Part shown: piece by piece, positions 34,225 through 43,455 of the stretch
Layout of the letters: every line of letters begins with the position of its first letter
Position numbering within the stretch: position 1 is the stretch's first letter
Assembly (NCBI GenBank): GCA_965369375.1
Contig: CBDUQN010000004.1
Location: forward strand, 1 to 64,000
Source: CBDUQN01 sp965369375
Lineage (GTDB): Bacteria; Krumholzibacteriota; Krumholzibacteriia; Krumholzibacteriales; Krumholzibacteriaceae
DNA length: 64,000 nt
Direction of reading: 5' to 3'
The notes under the pieces: model-generated
Seen by the model: the letters and a program-made list of their open reading frames with translations, nothing else
Databases searched by the model: none
What the model was told of the DNA's origin: nothing
Program-made: the position numbers and the translations under genes

Positions 34225-35484
34225 TTAAAAAATAAGGAATCCAACGGTAAATCCGAAACTGAAATAGGAGATTGTGCTCGAATCGAGGTAATCGAGCGTC
34301 AACGATTTCTCCTGCGTCGCGTCCCATGATATCAGCGTGAATCGCGTAAAGATGCCGACGGTGACCGGCTCGATATTTACGCCGAATTCGAGCTTTAGTT
34401 CCCCGCCGAACCTCCACCGGGAGAGCTCATCGGTCCTCGTGCCGACGCGCATGTCGTTTTCAAATTCCCTGATCGTGGCACTTTCGGAGACTCTGAAGAT
34501 CGTGGGCGCGATGCCGTAGCTGAAATAGAAGAGGCCCTCCGCCAGCGGCAGGAACTGCCCGAGCTGCAGACCGAAGTTCATGATCTCGAGCTTGCTCGAT
34601 GTCGGCGAGTCACGCAGATCTCCCAATATATAGTCGAACTGCGGATCGCCGTCGGATCGCAGGTAGGCGAAAGTCGCATTGAGGTGTACCGTTCCGGAAA
34701 TGGTCTTTCCGGCCTTGAAGCCGATCCGCCAGGCTTTCTTGTACTCGTTGTAAATGTCATTCTGCAGAAAAAGGGGATACGAGAGCTCAACAAGGAACTT
34801 CCATTTCGGCGGATCGAGCGCGATGCGCTGTGGCGCCATGATTACTTGTTCCGTATCGGATGGCCGCGTCTTTGGAGTATCCGTGACATACATTTCAGGT
34901 AGTTCGACGCGCACCAATTCGAACTGCCGTATCCACCCGATCATCGCCCCCTCTTCGAGGCGATGAATCTCAAGCCACATGGTGTTATCGTCGAGGTTGA
35001 AACCGGTGACCTCTACCTCGGTGCCTTTCGGAAGCGTTTCCATGATGTATCCCTCTGACTCGGGACCTCCCGGCCTGTCCCACAGCTTGACCGTGTATTC
35101 ACCTGGATCAAATGGCTCGATAATCCCGATAAAGGGAAGATCATCCGAGCTTGTTCCGCCGACGGCTCTCGTCGAGATTACTTCAGTTTCGGATTCATCG
35201 CCGCTGAGACTGCTGAAGAAATCACCGATGCAGATGCCGAAGCCGCACCAACCGGAGGAACCATCGTCCGATTCTTCGGCTTTACGGTGCTCGTCGCGTT
35301 CTTTTTCGGCATCGGATTTCTTTTTAGGTACCTGCTTCTTTTTTGCTTTAACGGTGTCGGCTCTCGCTTCGGCAGCGTCGCCGGTGAGCGGGGCGGCGGT
35401 TATCGCTCTCGAATCAATGAGCGCAGCCGCAAACGAGGCTAATGTGATAGTTATGATCATCGAGCACACGAGCATGTGTTTCAT
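34225..35484 (-). CDS. Exported beta-barrel protein with SH3-like segment (hypothetical)
   Basis: 419 aa from the ATG at 35484 (GAGGAG upstream); the open frame continues upstream to 35748 inside the preceding gene, which I discount. Signal peptide (MKHMLVCSMIITITLASFAAA), a Lys/Glu-rich low-complexity stretch at about 45-75, an SH3-like segment at about 115-190 (YTVKLWDRPGG...GTEVEVTGF...WIRQFELVRVELP), and a C-terminal region of amphipathic strands ending in Phe (FGFTVGFLIF), as in outer-membrane barrels. Translationally coupled to the YidD fusion. Likely an outer-membrane protein with a periplasmic peptidoglycan- or protein-binding head. Confidence 0.72.
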   Translation of the reverse strand: MKHMLVCSMIITITLASFAAALIDSRAITAAPLTGDAAEARADTVKAKKKQVPKKKSDAEKERDEHRKAEESDDGSSGWCGFGICIGDFFSSLSGDESETEVISTRAVGGTSSDDLPFIGIIEPFDPGEYTVKLWDRPGGPESEGYIMETLPKGTEVEVTGFNLDDNTMWLEIHRLEEGAMIGWIRQFELVRVELPEMYVTDTPKTRPSDTEQVIMAPQRIALDPPKWKFLVELSYPLFLQNDIYNEYKKAWRIGFKAGKTISGTVHLNATFAYLRSDGDPQFDYILGDLRDSPTSSKLEIMNFGLQLGQFLPLAEGLFYFSYGIAPTIFRVSESATIREFENDMRVGTRTDELSRWRFGGELKLEFGVNIEPVTVGIFTRFTLISWDATQEKSLTLDYLDSSTISYFSFGFTVGFLIF

Positions 35485-35552
35485 AAATGGATTTCTCCTC
35501 CGTTTCGGATTCCCCTCCTTCCGAATGTCCCGCACGTGGCTGCTCTGAAATA

Positions 35553-38546
35553 CTATTTTTTTCCGAAAAGCTTTTTCGGATCGACCGCCTTTTTCCCCTT
35601 TATGGGTTTCCGCTTGTAGGGCTTTGAGGGTTTCCCTTTCTGCCAAACCCCCTTTTGCTCTCCCGTTATGTCTTCGAGCTCCATTTGCTGCTTCGCTTTG
35701 AGCGCCCGAAGGATTTTTTCGGGCGTTATGGGGAGTTCCCTTATCCATACACCTGTGGCGTTGGCGATAGCGTGACCGATGGCGCCGAGGACGGGGAGGG
35801 AGGATCCCTCGCCGATTTCCTTTGCGCCGAAGGGTCCCTCGGGCTCGTAAGAATCGACGATACCGCTGAAGATCTCCGGCGTGTCCTTGATCGTCATCAT
35901 CAGGTATTCGTGCAGATTCGGATTGACTATATCGCCCTTCTCGTCGTAGATGACGTCCTCCATGATCGTCTCGCTGGCGCCCATGACGATGGCTCCTTCC
36001 ACCTGGCCGTGGACGGCCATCGGATTTATCGGCGTGCCGCAGTCGTGGTAGTCGGTGAAGCGATCGATCGACACCATACCCGTTTCCAGGTCGACGGACA
36101 GTTCGCAGACCGAGCTGCCGAAGGAGTAGGCGGGGCTCGTTCCCACGGCCGCTCCCTTGTAATCTCCGCCGAGACCCTCGGGCGGCTTGTAGTAGCCGGT
36201 TCCCACGAGCGGACCGTTATCGTTGAAATAGAGACGCGCCGCTTCGTCCCAGTCGAAGCTTTTTTTCGGATTGTCTTTGTGATAGATCCTGCCGTCTGCG
36301 GCAACGAGGCGGGAGCGCGCGCAGCCGAGCTCTTTTGCAGCTATCGGAAGCAGTTTCTCCACTATTTCCTGCGAGGCCATGACCACGGCGTTTCCCCCCA
36401 TAAGCGTCACTCTTGAAGAGTAGGCGCCGAGGTCAACCGGGCTGATGTCGGAATCTTCCGCCCTGATTCGCACGCGCTCGAGGGGGATTCCAAGCGCCTC
36501 GGCACACATCTGGCTCAGTACCGTCTCCGCGCCCTGGCCGATCTCCGCCGCCCCGATAAAGAGGACGGCGGCCATGCCGTCCTCGAGTATCTTCACGACT
36601 GCATTTGCATGAGGGAAGACGGCTTTCTTGAGAAATGCCTTCGGCGTTTTCTCGTGGGCAGTCCGCACCTCTCCGCGGTAGATTGCGTATCCCGCGCCCG
36701 AAACGAATCCGCCCGCGCCGACGCCGATTCCTCGGCCCGGCTTCAGCTTTCCGTATTTCTTTTTCCAGCCCGATTTCTCGAGCACCGCGTCGAGTGTCGC
36801 CTTGAATTCACAGCTTCGGATGTCGAGGTCGTTGCATGTTCTCGTGTTTCTGTCCATCGCGTTAATGCGGCGAATCGCGATAGGATCGACACCGATATCG
36901 TCGGCGACCATGTTGAGGAGACATTCGAATGCGAACCGCGGCTGGGGCACGCCGTGTCCTCGGAACGCCCCGCATGCCGGTTTGTTCGTGTAGACACGAA
37001 ATCCGTGGTAGCGGTAGTTCGGGATGTGATAGAGGGTGGGGATCATGCTTCCCGCATAGTAAGCGGTAATGACACCGAATGAGGAGTAGGCGCCGCCGTC
37101 GAGGTATATCGTGCTGTCGAAGGCCGTGATCGTCCCGTCCTTCTTCACACCGAGCTTGAATTTCATGTACTGCTTATGCCTGCCCCGCCCATGGTGAAAC
37201 ATATCCTTTCTCGTATAGACCATTTTCACCGGTCTGCCCGTTTTCTTCGAGAGTATCGCCGCGCAGAGGTCGAGCGGTGTCGTCTCGGCCTTTCCGCCGA
37301 AGCCGCCGCCGACGGTGGGACGCATCACCTTTATCCGTCCGAGCGGCATTTCGAATACGTTTGCGAGCATATAATGAACGTAGTGCGGTACCTGCGTTGC
37401 GGTATAGAGAACGAGCATCTCGTGTTGGTCCCAGTATGCGATCGCCGCATGCGGCTCCATCGGGCTCTGATAGGTATGGTTCCCTACGAATGTTTCTTTT
37501 CTTATGTAATCGGCCTCCGCGAAACCCTTCTCCACGTCACCGAAATGATGTTCTACTTTCGTATTTATATTGCTCTTGAAGCGTTTTCCCTCGTGTATCT
37601 GCACCGCGCCCTCCGCGATAGCTTCATCGGGTGAAAAGACGGCGGGCAATTCCTCGTATTCCACTTCGATGAGTGCGAGCGCTCTGTCGGCCGTCTCTTC
37701 GTCGACGGCGGCGACCGCCGCCACCTCGTCGCCGATATAGCGCACCCTGTCCTTCGCGAGGACGTACTCGTCGTATCGTGCCGGCGAGACGCCGTATTTC
37801 ACGTCGGGGACATCCTTGCCGGTGATGACGCACAACACGCCGGGGAGCGTCTCCGCCTTCGAGGTATCTATGCGCTTGATTGTTCCATGGGCTACCGTGC
37901 TGCCGAGAATACGGCCGTAGATCATGTTCGGGAAGTGATAGTCCGCCGTGTACATCGCCCTGCCCGTCACCTTTTCAGCCGCGTCGACACGGGGCACGCT
38001 TCTGCCTACGATATCGTAACGATCCACATCGTCATCCGTCTTTTTCGGGCGCGTGCCTGATTTCTTGTATTTTTTCCAGTTTTTCGCCGCGCGTATTATG
38101 CCGGTGTATCCGGTGCACCGGCAGAGGTTGCCTCCGAGGGCGTTCTTGATATCTTCCTTGGATGGATCGGGATTCTTGTCGATAAGGGCCTTCGCTGAGA
38201 TGACCATTCCCGGCGTGCAGAAACCGCACTGTATCGCGCCTTCCTGCACGAATGACAGTTGTATCGGATGAAGGTCACCGTCCTTTGCTACACCTTCGAT
38301 CGTCGTGATCTCTCTGTTTTCCATGGTGGCGGCGAGCAGAAGGCAGCTGTTCATCGGCTCTCCGTCTACGAGTATGGTGCACGCGCCGCAGACGCCGAGA
38401 TCACATCCCTTTTTCGTGCCGGTAAGATGGAGCTTGTCTCTGAGCACATCGAGGAGTGTCTCGCTGCTCTTGACCGATACGTTGTAGGTCTGCCCGTTTA
38501 TGGTGAGCGTTATGTTTTTATATTGTGCCTTACTCCCGTTATTCAC
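35553..38546 (-). CDS. Fused [2Fe-2S]-molybdopterin hydroxylase (xanthine dehydrogenase family)
   Basis: 997 aa. Residues 1-165 are the iron-sulfur domain (KKGCDLGVCGACTIL, CGFCTPGM, CRCTGYTGI). From about 180 onward comes the Mo-pterin region: RPTVGGGFGGKAE near 415, CGAFRGHGVPQ near 525, GAAEIGQGAETV near 670, AYSSRVTLMGGNA near 710 and catalytic Glu in GAKEIGEGSSL near 910. The natural order of separate CoxS and CoxL subunits is fused here. The last 45 residues form a Lys-rich basic tail (KGKPSKPYKRKPIKGKK), absent from usual family members. The FAD subunit is encoded one base upstream. YqeB in the operon suggests a selenium-dependent hydroxylase of purine or nicotinate type; substrate unproven. 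Confidence 0.9.
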   Translation of the reverse strand: MNNGSKAQYKNITLTINGQTYNVSVKSSETLLDVLRDKLHLTGTKKGCDLGVCGACTILVDGEPMNSCLLLAATMENREITTIEGVAKDGDLHPIQLSFVQEGAIQCGFCTPGMVISAKALIDKNPDPSKEDIKNALGGNLCRCTGYTGIIRAAKNWKKYKKSGTRPKKTDDDVDRYDIVGRSVPRVDAAEKVTGRAMYTADYHFPNMIYGRILGSTVAHGTIKRIDTSKAETLPGVLCVITGKDVPDVKYGVSPARYDEYVLAKDRVRYIGDEVAAVAAVDEETADRALALIEVEYEELPAVFSPDEAIAEGAVQIHEGKRFKSNINTKVEHHFGDVEKGFAEADYIRKETFVGNHTYQSPMEPHAAIAYWDQHEMLVLYTATQVPHYVHYMLANVFEMPLGRIKVMRPTVGGGFGGKAETTPLDLCAAILSKKTGRPVKMVYTRKDMFHHGRGRHKQYMKFKLGVKKDGTITAFDSTIYLDGGAYSSFGVITAYYAGSMIPTLYHIPNYRYHGFRVYTNKPACGAFRGHGVPQPRFAFECLLNMVADDIGVDPIAIRRINAMDRNTRTCNDLDIRSCEFKATLDAVLEKSGWKKKYGKLKPGRGIGVGAGGFVSGAGYAIYRGEVRTAHEKTPKAFLKKAVFPHANAVVKILEDGMAAVLFIGAAEIGQGAETVLSQMCAEALGIPLERVRIRAEDSDISPVDLGAYSSRVTLMGGNAVVMASQEIVEKLLPIAAKELGCARSRLVAADGRIYHKDNPKKSFDWDEAARLYFNDNGPLVGTGYYKPPEGLGGDYKGAAVGTSPAYSFGSSVCELSVDLETGMVSIDRFTDYHDCGTPINPMAVHGQVEGAIVMGASETIMEDVIYDEKGDIVNPNLHEYLMMTIKDTPEIFSGIVDSYEPEGPFGAKEIGEGSSLPVLGAIGHAIANATGVWIRELPITPEKILRALKAKQQMELEDITGEQKGVWQKGKPSKPYKRKPIKGKKAVDPKKLFGKK

Positions 38547-38547
38547 A

Positions 38548-39438
38548 TTAAGCTCTTTTCTTCCGCGCCCGTGTGAGCGCTTCTTCGAGCGCCCTGCGGG
38601 TCAATACCTCTACCAGCTCGTACCGGTATTCCTTTGTGCCCCGTATATCGGTTATCGGCTGTGCCGACTTCTTTGCAATAATCGCCGCCTCCCTGAAGAC
38701 CTTCCCGGAGGGTTGTTTGCCGTTGAGATACTCACAAGCCTCGAGCGCTATCTGCGGTCTGGGAGCCACGGAGGTCATTGTTATGCAGCTCTCGGTAATA
38801 GCGCCCTTGGCTCCGCTCGCGAGCGTGAGACGCGCGGCAACCCCCGCAACGGCCAACGCATTGGCTTTTCTCAGCATGAATTTCTTGTACGACATGCCGG
38901 TGCGGGGGGGAGGTTTTGGAATAACGAGGTGTGTCAGGATCTCGTAATCGCCGCATGCAGTCTCTCTCGGCCCGAGTATGTAATCCTCGACCTTCAAGCG
39001 ACGATCCGATTCGCCGTTGGACAGCACCGCCTCTCCGCCGCTGACTATTAAGAAGGGCGTGAGATCGGAAGAGGGCACCGCTCCCGCGATATTCCCGACG
39101 ACGGTAGCGATGTTACGAACCGGCACCGCCGCCATCGATTCGATCGCATCCGTCATTGCCGGCAGTTGTTTGCGGATAATCTTGTCCCCGCCTGCCTGGT
39201 TCAGTGTAACGAGCGCTCCTATCCTGATATCGCTCTTCGTTTCCTCTATCGTCCCGAGGCCTTCGATATTTTTTATCGAAATCAGATGTTCGATTCCCGT
39301 AACACGGCCCTGTTTCAGATCGACGAGGATATCGGTTCCGCCTGCGAGGATCTTCGAGACGTCGCAGTATTTGTTGAGGAGTTCACAGGCCTCGGCTACG
39401 GTTCGGGGTTCGTGAAATTTAAAGTCCGGTATATGCAT
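38548..39438 (-). CDS. Molybdenum hydroxylase FAD-binding subunit
   Basis: 296 aa. PCMH-type FAD motifs ILAGGTDILVD near residue 34 and ATVVGNIAGAVPSSD near residue 111, then the CO-dehydrogenase flavoprotein C-terminal domain. Transfers electrons from the fused Fe-S/Mo subunit encoded one base downstream to NAD(P) or another acceptor. The second motif is degenerate: VVGNI instead of the usual IGGNL. Operon order is MocA, XdhC, YqeB, FAD subunit, Fe-S/Mo subunit. Confidence 0.9.
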   Translation of the reverse strand: MHIPDFKFHEPRTVAEACELLNKYCDVSKILAGGTDILVDLKQGRVTGIEHLISIKNIEGLGTIEETKSDIRIGALVTLNQAGGDKIIRKQLPAMTDAIESMAAVPVRNIATVVGNIAGAVPSSDLTPFLIVSGGEAVLSNGESDRRLKVEDYILGPRETACGDYEILTHLVIPKPPPRTGMSYKKFMLRKANALAVAGVAARLTLASGAKGAITESCITMTSVAPRPQIALEACEYLNGKQPSGKVFREAAIIAKKSAQPITDIRGTKEYRYELVEVLTRRALEEALTRARKKRA

Positions 39439-39468
39439 CCGTTTCGCCTCTTTTCACTTTGCCTCTTT

Positions 39469-40359
39469 TCACTTCGATCCAGAGGTAAGGCTACCGATCA
39501 TTCCTCTGGCGATCAACAGTGTTATGCCGGCCTCCAGCACTCCGCCCGCAATAGAGCGCGCCTTTTCGGAGATCGTGTAGCAGTGCTCGATTTCCATGGT
39601 TGGATCTATATCTCCGAGCTTCATGCCCTCTTCAACCGGAGTGGCGTCGCGTATGATTCCCCGCACGATCCCTTTGGCAGCAGCCATCAGAGTCTGTTTC
39701 CTTCCATCGGCTCCAGTTATCCATCCGACAGTATCGCCCTTGGCGACTTCCGATCCGATGTCCTTTTCTATTGTGAACGTCCCGCCGGCCGGAGCCCTGA
39801 GAACGAGCGCTGTCACATCGTCGAAACTGCATGCGCATGCACAGGGCAGATCCATTTCCAGGGGGGACGGATGCCCCGTGTCGGCAGCCGCCGAGCCTTT
39901 GTATATGACACGGCCCATCCCTTTTCCCGGCAGCGTTTCGACGACCGCATGACAGTCGCAGCCCGCTTCGAAGCCGGGGCCGATCGCGATGACGATTGCG
40001 GCGTCGTTTATTGTTGTACCGAGATTCTTCTTTGCGCTCCGCGCGTCCACGACGATATCGAAGTTGTTTTCGAGAATGGCGCCTTCGGGATCGACAATGA
40101 CGGGGACATTGCCTTCTTCCATTATACGGTCGATCTCTTCGGGCCCGGATAGCACCGCGGTCACCCCTTCGACGCTGTGCGTTTTTTCATAGACGGCTTC
40201 GGAGAAGGCGACGCCCCTGCGAACGGCGAGCGGTCTTTCGAGCTCCGTGGCCGCCACCTTGAATCCGGCTCCATGAAGACGGTGAATGATCCCCGTGGCG
40301 AAATCTCCCGCGCCGCGCACCAGAATGCGGATTCCGATACGATTATTTTCCTGCTTCAT
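39469..40359 (-). CDS. yqeB: Selenium-dependent molybdenum hydroxylase accessory protein YqeB-like
   Basis: 296 aa, matching the EF2563/YqeB family. Starts with IRILVRGAGDFATGIIHRLHGAGFKV, then ATELERPLAVRRGVAFSEAVYE, both family signatures, and a Rossmann-like fold. YqeB is associated with enzymes carrying a labile selenium atom at the Mo site; this selenium is not selenocysteine, so no UGA readthrough is expected. The start overlaps the XdhC stop as ATGA. Its presence suggests the fused hydroxylase belongs to the selenium-dependent class. Confidence 0.88.
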   Translation of the reverse strand: MKQENNRIGIRILVRGAGDFATGIIHRLHGAGFKVAATELERPLAVRRGVAFSEAVYEKTHSVEGVTAVLSGPEEIDRIMEEGNVPVIVDPEGAILENNFDIVVDARSAKKNLGTTINDAAIVIAIGPGFEAGCDCHAVVETLPGKGMGRVIYKGSAAADTGHPSPLEMDLPCACACSFDDVTALVLRAPAGGTFTIEKDIGSEVAKGDTVGWITGADGRKQTLMAAAKGIVRGIIRDATPVEEGMKLGDIDPTMEIEHCYTISEKARSIAGGVLEAGITLLIARGMIGSLTSGSK

Positions 40360-41183
40360 TTCTTTTTCACACCTTTGCCCGGAGCTGTCTTCATGCTGCT
40401 CGTAGACGGGGTGCCCTTTCGGATAACGTGAACGATCTCCGAGAGAATGCTCAGCGCGATCTCTGCCGGTGTCTCTGCGCCGATATCGAGACCTATCGGG
40501 CTGAAAACCTTGTTAAGGGCTTCAGCGGGCACGCCTTCCGCCCTCAGTTCATTCATAACGGTCGTTACCTTGTTCTTGCTTCCTATCATCCCGATATAGG
40601 CGGCGTCGGCTAAAATAAGGTTTTTCAGCGCTTCCTTGTCGTTCTCGTGACCGTGAGTGACAATCACGATGTATGTTGACGGTGTGACCAAGTCCTTCAG
40701 GCTTGAATCCGAGGGATTTCCATGTATGACTTTCGATGCGCCGGGAAATCTTTCTTTCGATGCATACTCTTCACGGTCATCCACGACGATAATGTTCATG
40801 CCGAGAATCACCGCCATGGAAGAGAGGTCTTTTGCAATGTGACCGCCTCCGCACAGGAGAATCGTGCCTGAAGGTCTGATTATCTCCACGTGCACGAATG
40901 CTGAGCCTCCGCAGAGCGATCCAATTCCTCCCTTGTCCTTTTCTTTGAGGTTGTATGTCTTGGTGAAGCTGTTCCCGTTTTCGATCTCCTTCAAGGCATC
41001 ATCTATTACCATCTGCTCGAGGCCGCCCCCGCCGATCGTTCCGTATATGCCACCGTCCGGGAAAACAATCATCTTTGCAGAGCTTTCGCGGGGGGTCGAG
41101 CCCTTGGTTTCGATCACTGTTGCAATAGCGAGTGTCGGATGTTGCTTCAAGAATTTTGAGAGATTCTCATAGAATTCATGCAT
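40356..41183 (-). CDS. XdhC/CoxI family molybdenum hydroxylase maturation factor
   Basis: 275 aa. N-terminal XdhC domain with ETKGSTPRESSAKM and GGIYGTIGGGGLE; C-terminal Rossmann domain with LLCGGGHIAKDL and VTHGHENDKEALK, then SPIGLDIGAETPAEIALSI. XdhC binds and sulfurates the molybdenum cofactor and delivers it to the apo-hydroxylase. Lacks only the usual CxxC variant in the centre, having SLCGGSAF. Encoded 46 bp after the cytidylyltransferase and overlapping YqeB. Confidence 0.92.
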   Translation of the reverse strand: MHEFYENLSKFLKQHPTLAIATVIETKGSTPRESSAKMIVFPDGGIYGTIGGGGLEQMVIDDALKEIENGNSFTKTYNLKEKDKGGIGSLCGGSAFVHVEIIRPSGTILLCGGGHIAKDLSSMAVILGMNIIVVDDREEYASKERFPGASKVIHGNPSDSSLKDLVTPSTYIVIVTHGHENDKEALKNLILADAAYIGMIGSKNKVTTVMNELRAEGVPAEALNKVFSPIGLDIGAETPAEIALSILSEIVHVIRKGTPSTSSMKTAPGKGVKKK

Positions 41184-41229
41184 GCTCGCACTCCTGAATA
41201 TCAGAACCGGATCGCGGAGACCGCGAGTT

Positions 41230-41943
41230 TTAGTTCTCTGAATGCTTCACCCAATACGAACGATATATCTCCATGTCTTTTGGGGTATCGATGTCGAGCC
41301 GGTAGCTCACGGGCTTGCCGTCGATGTCGAGCCGGTGATTCACGTGCTTTTCACTGTTGTCGAGCCGAAGATCCCCGGCGCTGTCACCGATGTCGATTCC
41401 GAGGGCCCGGCCGATGTATCGTCTCACAACCTCTCTTCCGCCGATGTCGCCTGAGATACTCAGGAATTCATCGAACAGGTCCTTGCCCGCTATTATGGGA
41501 TGCCCCGGGCGTCCGTCTGATTTCACATAGCAGAGCTTGTTGTCGGATGACCGATATCGGGACACCATGGCATCGATGAGTGTCGCGTCTATCATCGGCA
41601 TGTCGCCGAGAAGGAACGTTACTGCATCGCAGCCGCGCGCCCTGGCTCTTTCGAGCCCCGCGCGCAACGACGCGCTCAACCCTTTTTCGTACTCATCGTT
41701 GATGACAATTTCAATTTTATCATTTTCTATTATATCTTCCAGTGCTCTTTCTACGGCAGCGGCCTCTGCTCCGAGAACGACAATTATCCTTTCGATTTCC
41801 TCACTCCGCAGGGCATTCCCGATCACGATTCCAAGGAGGCATGTATCATCAACGGGCTCGATCTGTTTCAGCCGCCCGAATCTCGATGACGTGCCTGCCG
41901 CGAGGATGATTGCGAATATGCGATTGTGTGCATTTCTGGACAT
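41230..41943 (-). CDS. MocA-like molybdenum cofactor cytidylyltransferase
   Basis: 237 aa from the ATG at 41943; longer readings run into the promoter at 42017-42045. NTP-transferase motifs: IILAAGTSSRFGRLKQ near residue 11 (nucleotide loop), LLGDMPMID near residue 111 and GRPGHPI near residue 143. It attaches CMP to the Mo-pterin for hydroxylases. The C-terminal region contains a short internal duplication, NHRLDIDGKPVSYRLDIDTP, in which the family's final DIDTPxD motif is partly repeated. First gene of the maturation-hydroxylase operon. Confidence 0.85.
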   Translation of the reverse strand: MSRNAHNRIFAIILAAGTSSRFGRLKQIEPVDDTCLLGIVIGNALRSEEIERIIVVLGAEAAAVERALEDIIENDKIEIVINDEYEKGLSASLRAGLERARARGCDAVTFLLGDMPMIDATLIDAMVSRYRSSDNKLCYVKSDGRPGHPIIAGKDLFDEFLSISGDIGGREVVRRYIGRALGIDIGDSAGDLRLDNSEKHVNHRLDIDGKPVSYRLDIDTPKDMEIYRSYWVKHSEN

Positions 41944-42016
41944 AACTCTTCTGTCAGAGGGAAGCGGCGATCCCGATCGGCTATTACCGGGTTCCGCACA
42001 ACGACTTTCCCTGTAG

Positions 42017-42045
42017 CTTATAGCATAATTGTTAATTGCGGTCAA
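42017..42045 (-). promoter_or_regulatory. Sigma-70-type promoter of the MocA-XdhC-YqeB-hydroxylase operon
   Basis: On the minus strand TTGACC (42045-42040), a 17-bp spacer, and TATAAG (42022-42017). Predicted transcript start near 42010, leaving a leader of about 66 nt to the ATG at 41943. It also shows that start codons above 41943 are not used. Confidence 0.6.
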
Positions 42046-42207
42046 ATACCAAGTCCTGTGAGAGCTGCCGTAATGTTTCTTGACTTGGGGGTATATTGCT
42101 GATAGGGTTTTGATTCTAATAAGATGCGTAAGTGTACGTTGTAACCAAAGTAGCGTTTCATATCGTGAATGTGAGAGTTACTTTGATTCGTCTCTGGAGG
42201 AGGAACA

Positions 42208-43452
42208 ATGAGCGAAAAGCCGAAAAGCAAGATCAAGAAAATACAGTCATCGAAGATGCTCAGAAAGATCATGGCCGATTACTTCTATGAACTCAACGAT
42301 GCCGCCAAGGCGGGATCGCCCAAAATCGCGTGGTGCACGAGTGTCGGGCCCGCCGAGCTCCTGCTCAGCATGGGGTTCCTCGTCTATTACCCCGAAAATC
42401 ACGGGGCGGTGCTCGGTTCATCCCGTATGGCCATGGATTACATACCGGTCGCCAACGCCATCGGCTATTCGCCGGATATCTGTTCCTACCTCACGAGCGA
42501 CATAGGCGCCTATATAAAGGGGGAGACGCCCCTGTCGAAGGCATACGAAGGGATCGATGGCGTTCCCAAACCGGACGTTCTCGTCTACAACACGAATCAG
42601 TGCCGCGACGTCCAGGAGTGGTTCAACTGGTATTCCAAGGAACTGAGCGTTCCGTGCATCGGTATCACGACGTATCGCAACATAGGTGAAGTGAAAGATT
42701 ACCATCTCGAAGCGATCGCCGGGCAGATCAAGGATCTCATTCCGACGTTGGAAAAAGTGTCGGGCAACAAGTTCGATATGGATAAATTCAAGGAGATCGT
42801 CAGGCTCTCGGCCGAGTGTACAGAGCTGTGGAAGCAGGTTCTCGAGGCCAACACGACATCGCCCGCGCCGATCAGTTTCTTCGACGAAACAATACATATG
42901 GGGGCCGCCGTGGTGCTGCGCGGATCACAGACGGCGATCGACTATTACAAAGCACTGCTTGTCGAATTAAAGGAGAAGGTCGCCCGGAAGGACGGCGCCG
43001 TGGAGGGGGAGAAGTATCGTATCTACTGGGAGGGAATGCCGATCTGGGGGAAACTCCGGGACCTCGCCGAGTTCTTCATAGACCTCAAGACCGCCGTCGT
43101 CGCTTCCACGTACTGCAACAGCTGGATATTCGACGCGTTTGATCCCGATGACCCGTTTACCAGTATGGCACGGGCGTATACCGAGATATTCATTGTACGG
43201 GACGAGAACTTCAAGGAGAAATACATCGAAGAGATGGTCAAAAAGTATAAACTGGATGGCCTCCTCTTCCATGATGCCAAAACCTGTCCGTACAATTCCA
43301 ATAACCGTTACGGCATGCCGGAGCGGCTCGCGAAAAAGCTGAGCATTCCCTCGCTCACGATAGACGGCGATCTGAACGACCTGCGCTGCTATTCGGAAGA
43401 GCAGGCGAAGACGAATATCGAGGCCTTTATTGAGCAGCTCGAGGCGAAATAG
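42208..43452 (+). CDS. 2-Hydroxyacyl-CoA dehydratase / benzoyl-CoA reductase family subunit
   Basis: 414 aa of the HgdB/BcrB-BcrC family (D component). Conserved cysteines that can ligate a [4Fe-4S] cluster: C43 (AWCTSVGPAEL), C92 (SPDICSYL) and one near residue 353 (DAKTCPYNS). GGAGGAGGAACA lies before the ATG. The family normally works as a two-subunit heterodimer, but only one such gene is present, directly followed by its activating ATPase. It catalyses radical dehydration of 2-hydroxyacyl-CoA or ring reduction after electron injection by the activator. Neighbouring ADP-forming acyl-CoA synthetase and symporter suggest one pathway for an imported acid. A homodimeric enzyme is my inference. 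Confidence 0.88.
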   Translation: MSEKPKSKIKKIQSSKMLRKIMADYFYELNDAAKAGSPKIAWCTSVGPAELLLSMGFLVYYPENHGAVLGSSRMAMDYIPVANAIGYSPDICSYLTSDIGAYIKGETPLSKAYEGIDGVPKPDVLVYNTNQCRDVQEWFNWYSKELSVPCIGITTYRNIGEVKDYHLEAIAGQIKDLIPTLEKVSGNKFDMDKFKEIVRLSAECTELWKQVLEANTTSPAPISFFDETIHMGAAVVLRGSQTAIDYYKALLVELKEKVARKDGAVEGEKYRIYWEGMPIWGKLRDLAEFFIDLKTAVVASTYCNSWIFDAFDPDDPFTSMARAYTEIFIVRDENFKEKYIEEMVKKYKLDGLLFHDAKTCPYNSNNRYGMPERLAKKLSIPSLTIDGDLNDLRCYSEEQAKTNIEAFIEQLEAK

Positions 43453-43455
43453 TCT

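Noticed and set aside
35485..35748. Upstream extension of the barrel-protein frame
   Set aside because: It lies inside the 3' end of the fused Mo hydroxylase gene and adds no signal peptide; ATG 35484 with GAGGAG fits better.
39469..40359. Selenoprotein with in-frame UGA in the Mo hydroxylase operon
   Set aside because: All genes read through without internal TGA; selenium in this class is a labile ligand, not selenocysteine.
41944..42045. Longer start for the MocA-like gene
   Set aside because: A TTGACC-17-TATAAG promoter at 42017-42045 lies within it, so the transcript begins downstream.
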